Below are positions 59,747-64,000 of a stretch of DNA of 64,000 bases, piece after piece (within the stretch, counting starts at the first letter, position 1; each line of letters starts with the position of its first letter). The DNA is taken from assembly GCA_002344355.1 (NCBI GenBank), contig DDTN01000015.1:62001-126000 (forward strand), in the 5' to 3' direction. Position numbers and translations under genes: made by a program. The notes beneath the pieces are model-generated. The model did not search any database and had not been told where the DNA came from. It saw only the letters and a list, made by a program, of their open reading frames with translations. Source of the stretch: Proteobacteria bacterium UBA2363 (lineage in GTDB: Bacteria; Pseudomonadota; Gammaproteobacteria; Xanthomonadales; UBA2363).

Positions 59747-61033
59747 CTACTCCCCGTCGCGTTCGCCGCCGTCGCCGGAGCGCAGGTCGGCGTCTTCATC
59801 GGCGGCGACGGTCTCGTCGACACCGAACTCGTCGAGCGTGTTGCGATTGGCCGGCACCTGGGCGACCGCGGTGTCCAGGCCGAGGCCGGGGTCGCGGGTG
59901 CGCACCGCCATGCCGTCGACCGGCGCATCCAGGGTCGACACCACGACCCGCTCGCCCGGCTCCAGGCCGCCGTCGATGAAGGCGTGGCTGGCGTCGGCGC
60001 GGACGATCACCACCTCGCGCAGGCGCAGGCGGCCGTCGGCGTCGACGGTCATCAGCTGGTTGCTGCCGCGCACGGCATGGCGCGGTACGCCGACCACCTG
60101 GTGGCCGATCGTGGCCGGCAGGTCGACCTCGACGAAGGTGCCGAACGGCAGCGGCGGGCCGTTGCGGCGGCCGAGCACGCCGTACGGGTCGTCGACCGAG
60201 ACCACCGCGTAGAGCACCCGCGAGCGCTCGTCGATGACGTTCTCCGAGCGCACCAGGCGGGCCGGCCAGCGCTGCTGCTCGCCGCCGACGCTGGCGCGCA
60301 GGGTCACCGGGTGCGGCTCGTCGCCGGGACCGGGCAGCGGCAGGAAGGCGGCGTCCAGGCTGGTCAGCGGCACGCGCACCTCGGCGCGGTCGATGGCGTT
60401 GACCACCGCGACCGCGGTGCCGGTGCCCAGGTACTGGCCGAGGTCGACGCGCTTCTCGCGCAGCAGGCCGTCGTAGGGGGCCCGGACCACGGTGCGCTCG
60501 AGGTTGATGCGGGCCTGCAGCAGGTCGGCCTCGGCCGAGCGCAGGTTGGCCTGCGCCTCGGCGACGTAGGGCACGCGCAGCACCAGATCGCTGGGGGTGC
60601 CGGGGCGGCGCAGGTTCTCCCAGTCGCGTCGCGCCTGGTCGGCACGCGCCTGTTCCTGGGCCAGCAGGGCCTGGCGGTTGGCGACCTGGGCCTCGGCGCG
60701 GCGCAGGGCCGCCTGGTAATCCTTGGCGTCGATCCGCAGCAGCACCTCGCCGCGCCGGAAGAAATTGCCGACCTGGAAGGAGTCGGAGACCTCGACCACC
60801 GCGCCGTTCACCTCCGACACGAGGGTGGTGCCGGTGTGCGGCGCCACCGTGCCCTGCGCGGTCAGGATGAACTCGCCGGCGAACGGCCGTGCCGGCTCGA
60901 CCTCGACCAGCGGCTGGGTCGGCGGCGTGTCCTTCTTGGGGGGCTCGGGCCGGCTCTTGATCAGGCCGGCGGCGACGAACACGGCGACGCCGATGATGGC
61001 GACCGGCAGCAGCCAGCGAGCGCGCTTGGACAT
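59747..61033 (-). CDS. RND efflux periplasmic adaptor (membrane-fusion protein)
   Basis: 428-residue adaptor. An N-terminal anchor (WLLPVAIIGVAVFVAAGL) precedes the barrel-sandwich EFILTAQGTVAPHTGTTLVSEVNGAVVEV, then a helical hairpin of about 70 residues (AALRRAEAQVANRQALLAQE..., LRSAEADLLQARINLERTVV), the RAPYDGLLREKRVDLGQYL lipoyl half, and the C-terminal beta-barrel. The last 30 residues are highly acidic (TVAADEDADLRSGDGGERDGE-like, unusual). GGGAG lies before the ATG. It pairs with the downstream permease; no outer-membrane channel gene is in this window. Confidence 0.95.
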   Translation of the reverse strand: MSKRARWLLPVAIIGVAVFVAAGLIKSRPEPPKKDTPPTQPLVEVEPARPFAGEFILTAQGTVAPHTGTTLVSEVNGAVVEVSDSFQVGNFFRRGEVLLRIDAKDYQAALRRAEAQVANRQALLAQEQARADQARRDWENLRRPGTPSDLVLRVPYVAEAQANLRSAEADLLQARINLERTVVRAPYDGLLREKRVDLGQYLGTGTAVAVVNAIDRAEVRVPLTSLDAAFLPLPGPGDEPHPVTLRASVGGEQQRWPARLVRSENVIDERSRVLYAVVSVDDPYGVLGRRNGPPLPFGTFVEVDLPATIGHQVVGVPRHAVRGSNQLMTVDADGRLRLREVVIVRADASHAFIDGGLEPGERVVVSTLDAPVDGMAVRTRDPGLGLDTAVAQVPANRNTLDEFGVDETVAADEDADLRSGDGGERDGE

Positions 61034-61190
61034 GGGGTTCTCCCGGGGGCAAAGATACGGCTGCAATTGTCCGGTTGCGGACAGCCGCGGACAGGGCCGG
61101 AAGTCACCTCCTGCGGCAGCCGGAAGTCATGGTCCGGCAGCCGGTGGCCCCGGTCGGCCAGGTGCCCGGGGGCCGCTATCCTTCCAGACC

Positions 61191-62555
61191 ATGTGTGAAC
61201 GGGACACCATCGCCGCCCTGGCCAGCGGCGCCGGGCGGGCCGGCATCGGCGTGGTCCGGGTGTCCGGACCGGATGCCCTGGCCCTGGGCCGGCGCCTGAC
61301 CGGCCGGACCCTGGCGCCCCGCCGGGCGCATTTCGTCCGTTTCCGCGATGGCGACGGACAGGTCCTGGACGACGGCCTGGCGATCGCCTTTCCCGGCCCG
61401 GCCTCGTTCACCGGCGAGGACGTCGTGGAACTGCACGGCCACGGCAACCCGGTGCTGCTGCAGGCCCTGCTCGACCGCCTGTACGCGCTGGGCGCCCGTC
61501 CGGCCCGGCCCGGCGAGTTCAGCGAGCGGGCGTTCCTGGCCGGCCGCCTGGACCTGGCCCAGGCCGAGGCGGTCGCCGACCTGGTCGCCGCCGGCAGCCT
61601 GGCCGCCGCGCGCGCCGCGCGCCGCTCGTTGGACGGCGTGTTCTCGCGCCAGGTGCACGAACTGCTCGACGCACTGGTCGCCGTGCGCGTCGAGGTCGAG
61701 GCCGGCATCGACTTCCCCGAAGAGGAACTGGAACTGCTCGCCGGCGGCGCCCTGGCTGGCCGCCTGTACGCCGCGCGCCGCCGCCTGGCGGCTCTGCTGG
61801 CAGCCGCCCGCCACGGCCAGCGCCTGCGCGACGGCCAGGTGGTGGTGCTGGCCGGCCGCCCGAATGCCGGCAAGTCGTCCCTGCTGAACCGCCTGGCCGG
61901 CAGCGAGCGCGCCATCGTCACCCCGGTACCGGGCACCACCCGCGACGTGCTGCGCGAGGAGATCCGCCTGGGCGAGGTCGGCCTGACCCTGGTCGACACC
62001 GCCGGCCTGCGCGAGCCCGGCGACGCCATCGAGGCCGAGGGCGTGCGCCGCGCCCGCGCCGAGCTGGCCCGCGCCGACCACGTCCTGCAGGTGTGCGACG
62101 CCGCCGATCCGGCCTCCGTGCCAGACGCCGGCCTCGCCCCGGCCCTGGCCGGCGACGCCGGCCTGACCGTGGTGCTGAACAAGATCGACCTGCTGGCCGC
62201 CGACGCCCGCGCCGCGGCGCTGGCCCGCGCCGCCGCCGGCGGCGGCACCGTGCTGGCGGTGTCGGCGCAGACCGGCGAGGGCATCGACGCCCTGATCGTG
62301 CACCTGGCCCGCCTCGCCGGCGCCACCGGCGCCGGCGAAGGCGCCTTCAGCGCCCGCGCCCGCCACGTCGAGGCCCTGCAGCGCACCGCCGCCCGCCTCG
62401 ACGACGCCTACCGCCACCTGGTCGACGAACAGGCCTTCGAGCTGTGCGCCGAAGCCCTGCGCCTGGCCCATCTGGCGCTGGGCGAGATCACCGGCGCGCA
62501 CACCCCCGACGACCTGCTGGGGGCGATCTTCTCGAGCTTCTGCATCGGCAAGTAG
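61191..62555 (+). CDS. mnmE: tRNA uridine-5-carboxymethylaminomethyl(34) GTPase MnmE
   Basis: 454-residue GTPase that with MnmG modifies U34 of several tRNAs. N-terminal folate-binding domain: DTIAALASGAGRAGIGVVRVSG. The helical domain follows. G domain: GRPNAGKSSLLN (P-loop), GTTRD, DTAG and NKID. The C terminus ends IFSSFCIGK, with the functional Cys. The ATG is preceded by TATCCT 8 nt upstream, comparable to other leaderless-type starts. mnmG is not nearby. Confidence 0.97.
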   Translation: MCERDTIAALASGAGRAGIGVVRVSGPDALALGRRLTGRTLAPRRAHFVRFRDGDGQVLDDGLAIAFPGPASFTGEDVVELHGHGNPVLLQALLDRLYALGARPARPGEFSERAFLAGRLDLAQAEAVADLVAAGSLAAARAARRSLDGVFSRQVHELLDALVAVRVEVEAGIDFPEEELELLAGGALAGRLYAARRRLAALLAAARHGQRLRDGQVVVLAGRPNAGKSSLLNRLAGSERAIVTPVPGTTRDVLREEIRLGEVGLTLVDTAGLREPGDAIEAEGVRRARAELARADHVLQVCDAADPASVPDAGLAPALAGDAGLTVVLNKIDLLAADARAAALARAAAGGGTVLAVSAQTGEGIDALIVHLARLAGATGAGEGAFSARARHVEALQRTAARLDDAYRHLVDEQAFELCAEALRLAHLALGEITGAHTPDDLLGAIFSSFCIGK

Positions 62556-62631
62556 GGCACCGGCCGGCTGCCGGGGGTGGGCCCCTGGTGCGCCCGGGAA
62601 CGTTGCCGCCGGCGGTTCGGTGCCGACGCCC

Positions 62632-63333
62632 TCAGGCCGCCACTCCGAACAGTGCGCCGACCCCGGCGGTCAGCGCCATCGCCAGGGCGCCCCAGAAGGT
62701 CACGCGCAGGACCGCCCGGCGCGGCGCGGCGCCGCCGGCGCGGGCGCCGACCGCGCCGAGCAGGGCCAGGAACGCCAGGGCGGTGGCGAACACCGCCATC
62801 ACCCGCAGTGGCGGCGGCGCCAGCAGGGCGACCAGCAGGGGCAAGGCGGCACCGGCGGCGAAGGTGGCGGCCGAGGCCAGGGCCGCCTGGATCGGCCGCG
62901 CCGCGGTGGTCTCGGAGATGCCCAGCTCGTCGCGCGCGTGGGCCGCGAGGGCATCGTGCGCCATCAGTTGCCCGGCGACCTGGCGGGCCAGGTCCGGCTC
63001 GACGCCGCGGCCGACGTAGATCCGCGCCAGCTCCTCGTGCTCGAACGCCGGCTGGGCGGCCAGCTCGGCGCGCTCGCGGGCGAGATCGGCCTGCTCGGTA
63101 TCCGATTGCGAGCTGACCGAGACGTACTCGCCCGCCGCCATCGACATCGCCCCCGCCACCAGGCCCGCCAGGCCGGCGACCAGGACCTCGGTCCGGCCGG
63201 AACCGGCCGCGGCCACGCCGACGATCAGGCTGGCCGTCGAGACGATGCCGTCGTTGGCACCCAGCACCGCCGCGCGCAGCCAGCCGATCCGGGACACCAG
63301 GTGCGATTCGGGGTGCAGGTGCAGGCGTGACAT
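62632..63333 (-). CDS. VIT-family (CCC1-like) transporter
   Basis: 233-residue inner-membrane protein of the VIT1/CCC1 iron/manganese family. Motifs: RIGWLRAAVLGANDGIVSTASLIVGVA (helix 1), GLVAGAMSMAAGEYVSVSSQSDTEQADL (helix 2 with the metal-binding SxSSQSD loop), then three further helices. The cytosolic acidic helix region of about 60 residues (ARERAELAAQPAFEHEELARIYVGRG) matches the metal-binding domain. A GGGAG ribosome-binding site and a TAGATT box about 27 nt upstream of ATG are visible. Confidence 0.92.
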   Translation of the reverse strand: MSRLHLHPESHLVSRIGWLRAAVLGANDGIVSTASLIVGVAAAGSGRTEVLVAGLAGLVAGAMSMAAGEYVSVSSQSDTEQADLARERAELAAQPAFEHEELARIYVGRGVEPDLARQVAGQLMAHDALAAHARDELGISETTAARPIQAALASAATFAAGAALPLLVALLAPPPLRVMAVFATALAFLALLGAVGARAGGAAPRRAVLRVTFWGALAMALTAGVGALFGVAA

Positions 63334-63586
63334 GGGCGCTCCCGGTGGTTGATGTCCGACAATCTAGCGCTGCCGGCGCGGCGCCGTTCGCCCTGGTCGG
63401 ACGCGTCCGGACGCAGGCCAGGGAACGGGGTCGGAAGGGACGGCGTGCCGTCACCAGCGGCGCCCGTGCCCATGGGAGTGGCGCGGACCTGCCCTGGCGG
63501 CCGGCACCCCGCGCAGGACGGGCCGGCGGGCGCCGATGCCCCGGGTTTGTGCTTAGATCGGGCGGTCGGGGCGAGGGGAGGCGGGC

Positions 63587-64000
63587 ATGGCCGCTGTGCA
63601 GTCCGAAGACCTGCTGGCGCTGTATCCCTGCCTGCGGGGCCTGCCCGGCCATCTCGCCCTGGCGCTCTCCGCGCTTCGTACCCTGAAGCTCGCGGCCGGC
63701 AGCACGCTGTTCGACGAGGGCTCCGCCTGCGCGGGCTTCCCGCTGCTCATGGCCGGCGAGGTGCGCGTGGTCAAGACCTCCGCCGGCGGCCGCAGCCTGT
63801 ACCTGTACAGCGTGCTCGCCGGTGGTTCCTGCGTCCTGACCCAGGGTTGCCTGCTGGGCGGGCGGCCGTACAACGCACGCGGCGTGGCGCACACGGACCT
63901 GGTCCTGCACCTGCTGCCCCGCGCCCTGTTCGAGGCGCTCCTGGCCAGCCATCCGCCTTTCCGGCAGTACGTGTTCGCGCTGTTCGCCGAGCGCTTCTCC
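63587..64000 (+). CDS. Crp/Fnr-family regulator, N-terminal part (truncated by window end)
   Basis: The first 138 residues of a Crp/Fnr-type regulator. The cyclic-nucleotide-binding-like fold is seen: FDEGSACAGFPLLMAGEVRVVKTSAGGRSLYLY, SVLAGGSCVLTQGCLLGG, and LVLHLLPRALFEALLASHPPFRQYVFALFAERFS. Several Cys occur (residues 15, 49, and in the GGSCVLTQGC region), so an iron-sulphur or redox-sensing role is possible. The DNA-binding part lies beyond the window. A GGGGAGG element precedes the ATG, with a TTAGAT -10 candidate at 63553-63558. Confidence 0.85.
   Translation, partial: MAAVQSEDLLALYPCLRGLPGHLALALSALRTLKLAAGSTLFDEGSACAGFPLLMAGEVRVVKTSAGGRSLYLYSVLAGGSCVLTQGCLLGGRPYNARGVAHTDLVLHLLPRALFEALLASHPPFRQYVFALFAERFS

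Noticed and set aside
56469..60212. Plus-strand frame of over 1200 codons opposite the RND permease
   Set aside because: Antisense to a clear RND gene; its translation is a repetitive Asp/His/Gln/Gly sequence with no domain.
1..64000. Prophage, integrative element or genomic island
   Set aside because: No integrase, phage structural or conjugation gene was found; no attachment-site repeat was noticed near the tRNA-Arg, and coding style is uniform.

Overview
This 64 kb window is very GC-rich and densely packed. It has a mosaic of short operons on both strands, one tRNA gene, and no insertion sequences, prophage genes or CRISPR. Gene content and protein style point to a gammaproteobacterium of the order Lysobacterales (Xanthomonadales). 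The clues are plant-type GshA, a PurC of about 294 residues, rsmG-parA-parB, a TIGR02999-like sigma factor facing a Ser/Thr kinase, heptamer intergenic repeats, and many secreted proteins ending in a DGFE-like tail. The family and genus cannot be fixed from the sequence alone.

Layout. 1-1.4 kb: end of a sortase-substrate gene and a class GN sortase. 1.5-4.6 kb: secreted BNR/sialidase-like protein, then a MarR regulator with an S41 peptidase. 4.8-8.4 kb: rpe, a DUF6265 protein, a cytochrome c lipoprotein coupled to a DjlA-like J protein, and purC. 8.4-11.2 kb: flavin oxidoreductase and GST divergent from a LysR regulator. 11.2-14.7 kb: Spy-like protein, EamA transporter, PPC-repeat protein, DUF962 protein. 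14.9-17.8 kb: parB, parA, rsmG and a short SPFH protein. 18-20.2 kb: hemB-aroE-YkgJ. 20.2-25.6 kb: delta-60-like secreted protein, the GDYXXLXY/DUF4401/DUF2157 operon and a LolA-like protein. 25.8-29.2 kb: Ser/Thr kinase with TPRs divergent from an ECF-like sigma factor. 29.4-33.6 kb: gamma carbonic anhydrase with threonine aldolase, xthA with a UPF0149 protein, and a cNMP-binding/GGDEF protein. 33.9-38.3 kb: an uncharacterised three-gene operon. 38.4-42.5 kb: tRNA-Arg(CCG) and three tagged secreted proteins in a row. 42.7-52 kb: a heptamer repeat array, a TfoX_C protein, msrC, a TMEM175-like channel with bioD, ppc, UPF0149 and gshA. 52-61 kb: tagged S8 peptidase, tagged HAF-repeat protein and an RND efflux pair. 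61.2-64 kb: mnmE, a VIT-family transporter and the start of a Crp/Fnr regulator.

Most genes are housekeeping (haem, shikimate, biotin, glutathione, purine, anaplerosis, tRNA modification, chromosome segregation). The distinctive layer is extracytoplasmic. Seven signal-peptide proteins of at least four different folds share a short C-terminal motif resembling (D-R)-[LI]-F-x-[DN]-G-F-[DE]. I regard this as the best candidate for an undescribed sorting or processing signal. A second window-wide pattern is a TANNNT hexamer placed 6-8 nt before the start codon of about eleven genes, which implies frequent leaderless transcription.

Limits: all function calls come from reading the translated sequence. 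No alignment, signal-peptide or structure program was run, and regulatory sites are pattern matches only.
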